Positions 19,896-30,030 of a stretch of 64,000 nt of DNA are shown in pieces. The notes beneath the pieces were generated by a model. That model had not been told where the DNA came from. It worked only from the letters and a program-made list of their open reading frames with translations, and did not search any database. The stretch comes from an uncultured Desulfobulbaceae bacterium (GTDB lineage Bacteria; Desulfobacterota; Desulfobulbia; Desulfobulbales; BM004). Position numbers and translations under genes: made by a program. The first letter of the stretch is position 1. Each line of letters begins with the position of its first letter. The stretch covers positions 54,138-118,137 of the forward strand of contig CALZHP010000002.1 in the NCBI GenBank assembly GCA_945787325.1, in the 5' to 3' direction.

Positions 19896-20786
19896 ATGTC
19901 GTCAATAGTTGCAGAAAAGGAACTTTATCGGGCCTGTCAGATTATATTCGGACTCGAAGCGAGTATCAGCCGTGAATTTCTTGAGTACCTCCAACCATCA
20001 GGCATAAAATCCGCTTACAGAAAGAAAGCTCTAGAAACTCATCCGGACAGGGTCATACACTGTGATGAGTTAACCAGAAAAAAGAGCGAAGACCTGTTCA
20101 GGACTATTCAACAGGCTTATGAAAATCTTAATTCCTATATAAAAGCCCGTGAAAGAGGCTTTTGTTTTTCTGCAAGGATCAATAATAATAGTAGCAATAA
20201 CGATTTAAGAAAAAAAGAATGGCGGTTTTCGAGTAAGCAGAAGTATGATGGACACTTCTCTAAAGCCGGTGCTGGTGGTACGGATTACAAAGAAACTAAG
20301 AGCGGCAATAACTCCTCTGGTAGAAATGGACAGAAAATAATAAAGCCACAGCCGACTGAAAAACTTTACCACGGTCCCATTCCATCCTGTAGACTATTGT
20401 TCGGCCGTTTTCTATACTATTCTGGGGTAATTAGGTGGCGTACCATAATAGACGCTCTGGTTTGGCAGACCAGTAAACGCCCCCGCCTGGGAGAAATCGG
20501 CTGCCGTTTTGGCTGGTTGTCTGAAGACGATACGTTGATGATTCTTAAAAACAGAAACAGGGAACATCCATTTGGCCGATCGGCTGTAGAGCTTGGTTTG
20601 CTTACAGAGGATCAATTAAATGCCATTCTTCTACAGCAGAAATTCACACAGAAAAAAATTGGGACATTTTTTGTTCAAAATGGAATGCTCTCACCTGACA
20701 GTCTTAATGAGCAGATTATCAATCATAGAAAGCACAACTCCAGGTTTCCGAGGCAGGAATCAAGGGGTGGTTTCTTTAATCCTTGA
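19896..20786 (+). CDS. J-domain-like protein with C-terminal GspE-N/MshEN-like repeats
   Basis: N-terminal HPD motif (KALETHPDRVIH); C-terminal LGEIGCRFGWLSEDD...FGRSAVELGLLTEDQLNAIL...KIGTFFVQNGMLSPDSL repeats. Confidence 0.65.
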   Translation: MSSIVAEKELYRACQIIFGLEASISREFLEYLQPSGIKSAYRKKALETHPDRVIHCDELTRKKSEDLFRTIQQAYENLNSYIKARERGFCFSARINNNSSNNDLRKKEWRFSSKQKYDGHFSKAGAGGTDYKETKSGNNSSGRNGQKIIKPQPTEKLYHGPIPSCRLLFGRFLYYSGVIRWRTIIDALVWQTSKRPRLGEIGCRFGWLSEDDTLMILKNRNREHPFGRSAVELGLLTEDQLNAILLQQKFTQKKIGTFFVQNGMLSPDSLNEQIINHRKHNSRFPRQESRGGFFNP

Positions 20787-21098
20787 AAGTACCTTCATTA
20801 CACTTTTTACAACCTATTAAGTAACATAAATCAGGTGCCAAAATTCAAAGCATCGGATTGTGTTACATTATTGTAATTAATTAATTGCCAAGATTGTAAG
20901 TTTGAGCATTACTCGCATTACATAAAGCAATTCGCCATGGAATAAACCTTCAGAATTTTGATATTCACAGCAAAGTGACACAAAAATGTAAAACATAAAT
21001 TGAGTTATTACATATTTGTAATATTCCTCAGCCTCTTCTTTTTTGTATTTTCAGCATATAGAACAGAATTACAGATATATATTTTATTTCTCAGGGAG

Positions 21099-21114
21099 TG
21101 GTACGGTTCTTGCC
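21099..21114 (+). promoter_or_regulatory. Sigma-54 (-24/-12) promoter upstream of amt
   Basis: TGGTACG-GTTC-TTGC with GG-N10-GC spacing, 59 nt upstream of the amt start. Confidence 0.8.
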
Positions 21115-21172
21115 AAATACCAACTATTTAATGCCTGGTAGAAATTATATGAAATATAAACGGGAGGAGAGT

Positions 21173-22501
21173 ATGCGAAAAACAATCAAAGTTATTTTGG
21201 GAGGAATACCCCTCATTTTTTTACCGCAAATTGTGGGTGCCGCCGAAAGTGGATCAGTTGATACGGGAACGACATCGTGGATGCTAATTTCAACAGCACT
21301 TGTGCTGTTGATGGTCCCGGGTCTTGCCATGTTTTATGGGGGACTGGTAAGAACAAAAAATGTTCTGGGTACTATGATGCACAGTTTTGTGTCTATGGCT
21401 ATAATAGGTGTACTTTGGGTGGTTTGCGGTTATTCTCTAACGTTTGGGGAGAGCATTTGGGGTGGGTTAATCGGTTGGAACAGCGATTATTTTTTCCTGC
21501 AGGGGATTGATGATGCAATCTCTGATGGTGTTCCTGAATATGTACTTGCAATGTTTCAGGGAAAATTTGCCATTATCACTCCGGCTCTTATAAGCGGTGC
21601 TCTTGCTGAGCGTGTCTATTTCAGGGGATACAGCCTATTTATAATTCTTTGGTTTCTATTCATATACAGTCCCCTCTGCCATTGGGTTTGGGCCTCAGAT
21701 GGTTGGCTTTTTAATGCGGGTGCAGCAGGTGTAATTGATCTTGCAGGGGGGTTAGTTATTCATGTTTCGGCAGGTATAAGCGCCCTCGTTGTCGCTTTAT
21801 TTCTTGGACCACGTCGAGGCTATCCAAAAAGCGCCATGAGTCCAAATAATCTGGTTATGACAATGATGGGAGCAGGTCTTTTATGGGTCGGCTGGTTTGG
21901 ATTTAATGCCGGATCTACTGTACAGAGCGGTCTTGATACAGCACGAGCCCTAACAATGACACAGGTTTCAGCTGCAAGTGGTGCTCTTACCTGGTTGATT
22001 ATCGAATCGATAATGTTCCGTAAGTCTACAGCCCTTGGTCTTGTTTCCGGAATTCTTGCCGGTCTAGTGGTAATTACTCCGGCAGCAGGAGTTGTAAAAC
22101 CTGTTGGTGCAATCACTCTGGGGGCGCTTTCTTCAATCGCCTGTTATTACGCGCTAGTGGCAAAGGGCAAATTGGGATATGACGACAGCCTTGACTGTTT
22201 TGGCATTCACGGTATTGGGAGCGGTTTAGGTGTTGTTCTATTGCCATTTTTCATCCGTGAAAGCTGGATGGCTGATGCTTCAGCTGCTATCGGCAAAGCT
22301 TGGACTACCTGGGATCAGCTTCTCGTTCAGTTAACCGGAATGGGTGCAACAATTGCTCTTTCAGCAATAGTATCGCTTATTATCTGTGTTGTTGTGGAGA
22401 AAACAGTAGGTTTCAGATTGGATGAAGAGCAGGAGGTGGCGGGCCTAGACTATTCGTTGCACGGTGAGCGTGGTTATGGAATGTTAACTTCCGACCACTG
22501 A
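21173..22501 (+). CDS. amtB: Ammonium transporter Amt
   Basis: MVPGLAMFYGGLVRTKNVLGTMMHSF, GGLVIHVSAGISALV, CFGIHGIGSGLG; start at 21173 behind a GGAGGAGAG RBS. Confidence 0.96.
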   Translation: MRKTIKVILGGIPLIFLPQIVGAAESGSVDTGTTSWMLISTALVLLMVPGLAMFYGGLVRTKNVLGTMMHSFVSMAIIGVLWVVCGYSLTFGESIWGGLIGWNSDYFFLQGIDDAISDGVPEYVLAMFQGKFAIITPALISGALAERVYFRGYSLFIILWFLFIYSPLCHWVWASDGWLFNAGAAGVIDLAGGLVIHVSAGISALVVALFLGPRRGYPKSAMSPNNLVMTMMGAGLLWVGWFGFNAGSTVQSGLDTARALTMTQVSAASGALTWLIIESIMFRKSTALGLVSGILAGLVVITPAAGVVKPVGAITLGALSSIACYYALVAKGKLGYDDSLDCFGIHGIGSGLGVVLLPFFIRESWMADASAAIGKAWTTWDQLLVQLTGMGATIALSAIVSLIICVVVEKTVGFRLDEEQEVAGLDYSLHGERGYGMLTSDH

Positions 22502-22581
22502 TTTATGCTGCGCTCCATATGCGAAACCTGAAGTGATTATTTACTGCATTTGTACAATTATATTGGTAGTATGTGCAATAA

Positions 22582-22950
<369 letters not shown>

Positions 22951-23012
22951 TCCTTTATATATAATAGATTTAAAATTAAAATGATTCTCTGTTAGATGTT
23001 TATTCTTATTTA

Positions 23013-23052
23013 ACGGCGGCCTCATCAATATATTGGTGGGGCCGTATTTGTT
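23013..23052 (+). terminator. Rho-independent-like terminator after glnK
   Basis: ACGGC(G)GCCTCATCAA-tata-TTGGTGGGGCCGT long stem followed by ATTTGTTTTT. Confidence 0.75.
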
Positions 23053-23292
23053 TTTCCTTCCTGTAATAACCAGCATAATTTGCGGGAATCTCCGGGCATT
23101 AGATTGTTACTCCGACCTCTCTGGTTTTCATCGGCAAAATTGAAAAACTTCCACCAGCCCCACATTGTGGCACATATTTCCGATTCGACAAATAGGAAGA
23201 AACGATTAGTATATTTTCGTCTATAGGTTTATCATATTTTTATAGGCAATAGCTTATTGTTATTGTTTTGAAAGTGTATTTCAATGATTCTG

Positions 23293-23324
23293 AACTGTCA
23301 GAGCTTGATGTATACCTGACAGTT
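23293..23324 (+). promoter_or_regulatory. Inverted repeat in selD leader
   Basis: Perfect 9-bp IR AACTGTCAG-N14-CTGACAGTT, 44 nt upstream of the selD ATG. Confidence 0.5.
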
Positions 23325-23368
23325 ATTATGAATATTGATAAACCATGATTCCATTATGAGGAAAAACT

Positions 23369-24418
23369 ATGGACTTTTTTAAAAAGAAGACATTGACCGG
23401 ACTTGCCCGGACATGCGGCTGAGCAGCTAAAATAGGTCCGACAGTTCTGTCGGAAGCGCTTTCGGGACTTACACCACCTTCTGATCCCAGCCTGATGGTT
23501 GGATTCGACACAGCGGATGATGCGGCGGTGTATAAGTTGTCGCATGATATCGCCATGATCAATACGGTAGATTTTATTACCCCGCCGGTAGATGATCCAT
23601 ACTGGTTCGGTCAGATATCTGCTGCCAACTCTATTTCGGATGTTTATTCTATGGGAGGAAAGCCTCTGACAGCACTAAACGTTGTTATGTTCCCGTCAAA
23701 ACTTCTTGATATGGGAATTCTCAGAGATATCCTGCATGGAGGGCACGATAAGGTCGTTGAGGCGGGCGCATGCCTTGTCGGCGGTCATAGCGTGGATGAT
23801 GAAGAGCCTAAGTACGGTCTCTGTGTCAATGGAACTGTGCATCCTGACAGAATTATAACTAATGCGGGATCAAGACCGGGTGACGCCCTCGTTTTGACAA
23901 AACCAATTGGCTCAGGTGTCCTTTTTAATGCCGTACGCTCCGGGAAGTTACCATTTAAAGAAATTGAAAAAGAGGTGCTTCCACAAATTGCAGCATTGAA
24001 TGGACCGGCAATAGAAGCGGCACTTAATTTTGAACTCCATGCATGTACTGATATTACCGGGTTCGGTATTGCAGGTCATGCTCTTGAAGTTGCAATTGGC
24101 TGTGCTGGAAAGATTATCCTGGAATATGACAGACTTCCATTTTACCCTGATTCCCGGGAAATGTATGACAAGGGAGAGAGTACCGGTAGCAACAAACCAA
24201 ATCGCCAGATGAGCGCTGACTATCTGGTTCTTGAGAAGGCTCTTTCGAAAACAGATGAGGAATTACTTTTTGACCCACAAACTTCCGGAGGGTTATTACT
24301 TTCAGTTCCAGATTCACAGGCAGATGATCTCATAAGTGCGCTCACTGGTGCAGGAGTGAAAACTGCCGCCCGAATCGGCAAGATCGAGAAAGGCGCTTCG
24401 GAAATAATCGTGGTATAA
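23369..24418 (+). CDS. selD: Selenide, water dikinase (SelD), selenocysteine-containing (Sec18)
   Basis: MDFFKKKTLTGLARTCG-U-AAKIGPTVLSEALSGL...; in-frame TGA 23420-23422 at the known Cys/Sec position of SelD; remainder matches SelD (ALVLTKPIGSGVL, DPQTSGGLLLSV). Confidence 0.96.
23438..23453 (+). promoter_or_regulatory. Bacterial SECIS hairpin in selD
   Basis: CCGACA-GTTC-TGTCGG perfect 6-bp stem, loop starts 21 nt after the TGA with G at loop position 1. Confidence 0.85.
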
Positions 24419-24421
24419 GCA

Positions 24422-25201
24422 ATGGATCTGTTTTTCCTGATTGGTTTGCTGGGTATTGTTTCCGGTTTTCTCTCAGGGCTGCTCGGCATCGGTGGAGGCA
24501 TTATCATGGCACCGCTTCTCCTGTATGTGCCGCCAATTTTCGGGCTTGAGCCGCTATCGATGCAGTCAGTTGCTGGATTAACAATTGTCCAGGGACTTCT
24601 CGGTTGTTTTGCTGGAATGCTGATGCATCGAAAATTCAAATTTGTATCCGACAGCCTAACTGTATACATGGGTGTAAGCATTTTTATTGCTGCCTTGATC
24701 GGGGGGGCAAGTTCAATGCTTGTTTCCAATAACACTCTGTTGTTTCTGTTTGCCTGTTTAGCAATTGCTGCCGCAGTCCTGATATTTATATCAGATAAGG
24801 GTGAGGAAGAATATCCTGACCCAAAACTCATTGATTTCAGTAAAACCAAGGCGATTACAACAGCAACCGGTGTGGGCCTGCTGGGAGGTATGGTTGGGCA
24901 GGGCGGCTCGTTTATATTGATTCCGCTGATGACCTGGTTCGTGAAAATTCCAACCAGGATTGCTATAGGCAGTAATTTGGGGATAGTCCTACTTTCAACA
25001 TTCGCAGCCTTTATAGGGAAGGTATTTACCGGCCAAATTGAATGGTATTTAGTACTGCCTGTTGCTGTTACAGTTATTCCAGCAGCCTTTTTGGGAAGTT
25101 TGGTAAGTCGAAATTCTCCAGTGCAAGTATTACGGCGTGTTTTAGCAGTATTAATTGGATTTACTGCATTGAGGATCTGGTTTTCAATCTTATTTACATA
25201 A
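24422..25201 (+). CDS. TauE/SafE-family sulfite/anion permease
   Basis: GIVSGFLSGLLGIGGGIIMAPLLL...GLLGGMVGQGGSFILIPLM repeat architecture. Confidence 0.9.
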   Translation: MDLFFLIGLLGIVSGFLSGLLGIGGGIIMAPLLLYVPPIFGLEPLSMQSVAGLTIVQGLLGCFAGMLMHRKFKFVSDSLTVYMGVSIFIAALIGGASSMLVSNNTLLFLFACLAIAAAVLIFISDKGEEEYPDPKLIDFSKTKAITTATGVGLLGGMVGQGGSFILIPLMTWFVKIPTRIAIGSNLGIVLLSTFAAFIGKVFTGQIEWYLVLPVAVTVIPAAFLGSLVSRNSPVQVLRRVLAVLIGFTALRIWFSILFT

Positions 25202-25248
25202 TTTTTAATTAATATCTCTGATATTAGTTTAGACGAGGGCAGTACAAG

Positions 25249-25683
25249 ATGATCACATTTCAGATAAAAGAACTTGATGGCGTTGTTTATGCAGTAGGAA
25301 AAGGAGAAATTACCATCGAACAGTTCAGAAATTTCTTTACTGAATTGTACAGTAATTACATGGTCAACCCTGAAAACATTCGTGTAGTAATGGATATGCG
25401 TGAAGTGAAAACACTTCAATTTAAGTATGATGATATTCAGACTGAAATGTGGGAAGCGAATGCTCTTCTGAAGTCAAAAGATTTTATAAAAGTGGCTGTT
25501 GTCGCTGAAAGAGATGCGGTTTATGGCACTGCCAGGATTGCCATGTCTGTAACTGAAAACACCGCAATTAATATTAATGTATTCAGGTCTGAGAAAAAGG
25601 CCATAACGTGGATGAAGGAATATTATTTGGCAGAGCCGGAAATTCCCAGCCAGGTCAAATCATCAATCTGCACTGGAAGTTAA
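25249..25683 (+). CDS. SpoIIAA/STAS-like hypothetical protein
   Basis: 144 aa; pattern IRVVMDMREVKTLQF...IKVAVVAERDAVYGTARIAMSV...VFRSEKKAITWM resembles SpoIIAA-like proteins. Confidence 0.55.
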   Translation: MITFQIKELDGVVYAVGKGEITIEQFRNFFTELYSNYMVNPENIRVVMDMREVKTLQFKYDDIQTEMWEANALLKSKDFIKVAVVAERDAVYGTARIAMSVTENTAININVFRSEKKAITWMKEYYLAEPEIPSQVKSSICTGS

Positions 25684-25703
25684 ATTTCTAAATCAGCGAT
25701 CAA

Positions 25704-26153
25704 TTAGAAAAGTTTTGACGAATCCAGAAGCAGTGTGACAGGGCCGCTGTTTGTAAGTTCAACCTCCATCATGGCCTGAAACTTTCCACTCTCAACCGGG
25801 ATACCCTGTTTTAATAAATAATCTTTAAAGGTTTTATACAGCTCTTTTGCTTTTTCAGGCGGCGCCGCATCAGAGTAACCGGGTCTCCTGCCTTTACGAC
25901 AGTCCCCAAACAATGTGAACTGGGAAACAACCAGAATTTCTCCTCCCACATCCTTTACCGAAAGGTTCATTAATTTTTCCCCGTCCGGGAAAATGCGCAG
26001 GTTGACAATTTTCTCTGCAAGGTATTTTGCGTCTTTAATCGTGTCCTCTTTTCCAACACCGAGCAGAACAACAAGACCTTTGCCGATAGATCCGGTTAGC
26101 TGATTTTCAACTTTTACAGCAGCTTGACTCGTCAGCTGTACGACTGCTCGCAT
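25704..26153 (-). CDS. dtd: D-aminoacyl-tRNA deacylase
   Basis: [74 protein letters not shown]. Confidence 0.96.
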   Translation of the reverse strand: MRAVVQLTSQAAVKVENQLTGSIGKGLVVLLGVGKEDTIKDAKYLAEKIVNLRIFPDGEKLMNLSVKDVGGEILVVSQFTLFGDCRKGRRPGYSDAAPPEKAKELYKTFKDYLLKQGIPVESGKFQAMMEVELTNSGPVTLLLDSSKLF

Positions 26154-26177
26154 GTATATGGTTTCCTAGTAGTCATA

Positions 26178-26930
26178 TTAATTTAAGTTGCCCATTAAGT
26201 ATTGAAGAATTGATATAGCTGACAGAGAGGCTGTTTCAGCTCTCAAAATTCTCTGTCCAAGAGTGACAGATAGAAAGCCTGCTTTCAATGCGCTGTCAAC
26301 TTCTTTCCTGCTGAATCCTCCTTCCGGCCCTATGAGAGCAAATACGGATTTTACTGACCTGATGTTGTCAGATATTGATTCGAGAGTCCGTCTGCTCTCT
26401 TCTTCCCAGAAAATTAATTTCAAATCATATTCTGTTAAGCCTGAAGCGTCGTCAATCAGCCTGTCAAAACTTTTAAGATGTGCGCATTCCATTGGTATGG
26501 CCCGATTGCTCTGCTTGCATGCTTCCAAGGTGATTTGAGCCCAGCGTTCATTTCGGTGTGATTTCTTTTGTCCAGTTATACTTCGTGAAACACTGTACCT
26601 CGAAATAAAAGGGTGAAAGCCGGCAACTCCAAGTTCAGTTGCTTTCTGGATAATAGTGTCGGTTTTCTTCCCCTTCATCAGGGATTGGCCAACGTGTAAT
26701 GGAACTTTTGTATCAGTCTTTTTTTCAATTGTAGAAAGAATCGATGCTTCCACCTTTTTTTTATCAATGGACGTAATCGAGGCTTCATATACTCTGCCTT
26801 TGCCGTCAAAAAGGCGTACCAGTTGTCCTGTTTCACAGCGAAGAACCGTAGCAAGATGATGAGCTTCTCTACCGGTAATAATCGCCGTCTTTTCGGATAT
26901 ATCGTCAGGATTTACAAAAAATCGTCGCAT
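26178..26930 (-). CDS. rsmE: 16S rRNA (uracil(1498)-N(3))-methyltransferase
   Basis: GREAHHLATVLR, QKATELGVAGFHPF, ALIGPEGGFSRKEVD, LGQRILRAETASL. Confidence 0.95.
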   Translation of the reverse strand: MRRFFVNPDDISEKTAIITGREAHHLATVLRCETGQLVRLFDGKGRVYEASITSIDKKKVEASILSTIEKKTDTKVPLHVGQSLMKGKKTDTIIQKATELGVAGFHPFISRYSVSRSITGQKKSHRNERWAQITLEACKQSNRAIPMECAHLKSFDRLIDDASGLTEYDLKLIFWEEESRRTLESISDNIRSVKSVFALIGPEGGFSRKEVDSALKAGFLSVTLGQRILRAETASLSAISILQYLMGNLN

Positions 26931-26945
26931 AATATTAATCAGTAT

Positions 26946-27887
26946 TCAATTGCAAAAAACAAGTGACACCCATTCGTCAAGATTATCAGTTTTGAGATGT
27001 CGCAGCCCCAGATCAACATACTTCATTTTGGTGGACTTTTCCTGTTCGCCTTTCAGAATTCCAGAGAGGAGGAGAATACCACCGGGGCCCAATAAGCCTG
27101 TTAGAACAGGGGCCATTTCATTTAATACATCATAAACAATATTGGCAACAATGAGATCATAACTTCCCTTTAAATCTTCAATTTTTCTGCTACTCACTGA
27201 TATTTTTGCTTCAAGAACATTCTGAGCTGTATTTTCACCTGCGACAATGACAGCATCAGGATCATTATCTATGGCAAGTACCTCTTTTGCGCCGAAAAGC
27301 GCACAGGCGATGGATAAGATTCCTGTGCCGGTACCAACATCAAGAACTTTCCTTAAATGATTCGGACTTTCTTTTAAGTATATTGAGTCAATATGACGCA
27401 GAGCAAGTAGGGTGCTGGCATGGTGCCCCGTTCCAAAGGCCAGGCCGGGATCAATTTCAATGACAACTTCTCCAGTATGTTCTTCACCGGGAACAGACGT
27501 GTAAGTTTCCCAGGAGGGTTTAATTATCACTCGCTGTGAAGCACGGAACGTTTTGAAATGCTTTTTCCAGTTATGCCCCCAGTCCTCTTCCAGGACGAGT
27601 TCCAGGTGTTCTTTTGGTAGAGGAATGCCTGGAAAATTTTCATTGAGATTTGCGAGAAATGATCTCAATACGGCTCTTTTTTTTTCTAAGGATTCATCGA
27701 CTGCTAGGTAGCCGATCACCGTCTCTTTTTTGGGGATGGTAGTTTTTTTAGATTCGATAGTTTCAACGCCAGATCCTGTGAGCTGCGAGAGGAAGGCCGC
27801 AACGGCTTCAGATATTTCAGGAGCTATATCTAGAGTAATTTTTTGCCACTTTCTTGCTGGTCTGTGATTAATGAAAGATGTCGACAT
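26946..27887 (-). CDS. prmA: Ribosomal protein L11 methyltransferase
   Basis: DPGLAFGTGHHASTLLALR, VLDVGTGTGILSIACALFGA, VANIVYDVL. Confidence 0.93.
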   Translation of the reverse strand: MSTSFINHRPARKWQKITLDIAPEISEAVAAFLSQLTGSGVETIESKKTTIPKKETVIGYLAVDESLEKKRAVLRSFLANLNENFPGIPLPKEHLELVLEEDWGHNWKKHFKTFRASQRVIIKPSWETYTSVPGEEHTGEVVIEIDPGLAFGTGHHASTLLALRHIDSIYLKESPNHLRKVLDVGTGTGILSIACALFGAKEVLAIDNDPDAVIVAGENTAQNVLEAKISVSSRKIEDLKGSYDLIVANIVYDVLNEMAPVLTGLLGPGGILLLSGILKGEQEKSTKMKYVDLGLRHLKTDNLDEWVSLVFCN

Positions 27888-27911
27888 TTTTTCATTATTA
27901 GTTGAAATATT

Positions 27912-28919
27912 TCAAATATTTTTATCCGGATCGGAGTTATTATTCTCAGGTCGTGGTGCTGTTACTTCATGTACGGTCCATTCATCGAGGCCTTCAGAAT
28001 CACAGACGCGATCAGGGCAAGGTTCAACATCACAACAGTAACAATAGGATGACTCGCACGGGTCAACATGGACCATTACATCGCCTTCTTCATCAAGTGC
28101 TTCAAGTAAAGCTTTTGTCAGCTCTTCCTGGGTCTCATGAACTTTATATAAGGGCCAGTGATTTGGCAGTGAGATGTGCAGATCGACATGATGGTGTCTT
28201 CCAGAGCGAATGCTTCTAAGCTTATGGGGGGCAGTCCATCCAGTTTTGGGGATTTTGTTTAAGGCTTCGACAACACGTTCAAGAAACTCCGGATCTGCCT
28301 CATCCATCAAGTTTCTCAAAGAATTTCTGAAAAGTCTTACCCCATGAATAAGAATATTAAAGGCCACAAGGCAGGCAACAAATGGATCAAGCCATACTAT
28401 GCCGGAAAACTTGACCAGCATTAAACCGATAATAACACCAGCGCTTGTGTAAAAATCTGTAAGAAGATGTCTTCCATCCGCGGTAAGTGCTTCAGATTTG
28501 AGTTTTTTCCCTGAATGAAGTAGATACATGCCAACCAGCATGTTGATAGTACCGGCACCGAAAAGTATAAGGATTCCGGAATTAATATTTTGAGGTAGTG
28601 AAGGTGAAAAAAAGGATGGTATAGCTTCAACCAGTATCATTATGCCGGCAAGGGTTATAAGACCACCTTCAAGTCCTGCTGAAAAAGCCTCTATCTTGCC
28701 ATGCCCATATGGATGATCTTCATCTGCCGGCATGGTGCTGATATTAATACTTATAAGCAGAAAAAATCCCGTTATGACGTTGATAATTGATTCAATGGCA
28801 TCAGAGAGAACTGCTTTGGAGCCTGTGAGGTAGAATGCAAAAAATTTAGCAGCCAGCAAAGTAAAAGAAGTGCTGAAAGCTATAATCGCTGCCCGGCGCA
28901 GTTGAGCTGTTTTTTCCAT
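27912..28919 (-). CDS. Cation diffusion facilitator family transporter with Cys-rich C-terminus
   Basis: CDF core (SDAIESIINVITG, DEDHPYGHGKIEAFSAG); tail HVDPCESSYCYCCDVEPCPDRVCDSEG. Confidence 0.93.
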   Translation of the reverse strand: MEKTAQLRRAAIIAFSTSFTLLAAKFFAFYLTGSKAVLSDAIESIINVITGFFLLISINISTMPADEDHPYGHGKIEAFSAGLEGGLITLAGIMILVEAIPSFFSPSLPQNINSGILILFGAGTINMLVGMYLLHSGKKLKSEALTADGRHLLTDFYTSAGVIIGLMLVKFSGIVWLDPFVACLVAFNILIHGVRLFRNSLRNLMDEADPEFLERVVEALNKIPKTGWTAPHKLRSIRSGRHHHVDLHISLPNHWPLYKVHETQEELTKALLEALDEEGDVMVHVDPCESSYCYCCDVEPCPDRVCDSEGLDEWTVHEVTAPRPENNNSDPDKNI

Positions 28920-29110
28920 TTTTATATACTAGGCAAATCATTATCTCTTTGCAAGATAACATGAAAGGACAGGAATATAAGATGTGAGGTGATTGAGATT
29001 TTTTTTCAGGTCATCTATATGGAATCTTCTGTTGCAGCAACTTTCCTTGTTTCCTATTGTAGTATTAAGAACAACAAATCTTACAAATTCATTTATTCGG
29101 AAACGTTATT

Positions 29111-29872
29111 ATGAATGAAAAAAAAATGAAAGAGCTGCTTGAGCAAGTACGTACCGGACAGTGTGAAGTTGCCGATGCCATGGATCTTTTGAAAAGCTGG
29201 CCTGCCGAGAAGATGGATTTTGCATGCCTGGATCATCATAGATCGCTGCGAACAGGTTTTCCCGAGGTTGTATATGGCGAAAACAAATCTGCAGAGCAGA
29301 TAGCTGCCATAATGGCAAAGATGATGAAACATTCCTGCGTATCTCTGGCTACCAGGGTTGATGCTGAAAAGGCTGAAGCTGTATGCCGTGAAGTCCCAGA
29401 ACTTACATATCATGAAACTGCAGGCATGCTTGTAGGTAATGAAGAATGTATTGATACATCTGCCGGAAGTGGAACAATTGTGGTTGTGTCGGCCGGTACC
29501 TCTGATATTCCAGTAGCTGAAGAGGCTGCTCTTACGGCGCGATGTCTTGGCAATACGGTCGAAAAAGTCTTTGATGTGGGGGTAGCCGGCATTCATCGGC
29601 TGTTATCACAGAAGGATCTACTGCTGTCAGCAAGAGTACTTATCGTCGTTGCTGGAATGGAAGGAGCGTTACCAAGTGTAGTGGGGGGGCTGGTAGACAG
29701 GCCGATAATCGCGGTACCTACAAGCGTGGGATATGGTACTGGGTTCGGTGGTATTGCCGCACTTCTTGGAATGCTCAACAGCTGTGCCCCTGGTGTGGCG
29801 GTTGTAAACATCGACAACGGTTTTGGGGCTGGTTGTATTGCATCATCAATAAATAGATCACAGAGCTCTTAA
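29111..29872 (+). CDS. larB: Nickel pincer cofactor biosynthesis protein LarB
   Basis: VVVSAGTSDIPVAEEAALTARCLGN, VVAGMEGALPSVVGGLVDRPIIAVPTSVGYG. Confidence 0.95.
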   Translation: MNEKKMKELLEQVRTGQCEVADAMDLLKSWPAEKMDFACLDHHRSLRTGFPEVVYGENKSAEQIAAIMAKMMKHSCVSLATRVDAEKAEAVCREVPELTYHETAGMLVGNEECIDTSAGSGTIVVVSAGTSDIPVAEEAALTARCLGNTVEKVFDVGVAGIHRLLSQKDLLLSARVLIVVAGMEGALPSVVGGLVDRPIIAVPTSVGYGTGFGGIAALLGMLNSCAPGVAVVNIDNGFGAGCIASSINRSQSS

Positions 29873-29904
29873 TATATTGTCTATCACAAAAACGTGAATG
29901 CAAA

Positions 29905-29932
29905 TTGACACTTTTCGCATGTAAGGTATAAT
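29905..29932 (+). promoter_or_regulatory. Near-consensus sigma-70 promoter upstream of secDF
   Basis: TTGACA - 16 nt - TATAAT. Confidence 0.75.
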
Positions 29933-30030
29933 CGCACCGCACAAAGAAATAAATCGGGTTCGAATTGATCTTCTGTACCCGGTATTCATATTGAAAGAAA
30001 TAATCATTTTTTAAGTAAGGAGCTTGACGG

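Noticed and set aside
21098-21172. Upstream extension of the amt ORF
   Set aside because: Overlaps the sigma-54 promoter; the real start is at 21173 behind GGAGGAGAG.
24220-25419. 399-aa minus-strand ORF antisense to selD and the TauE/SafE gene
   Set aside because: Fully antisense to two well-supported genes, low-complexity composition, no recognisable domain; shadow ORF.
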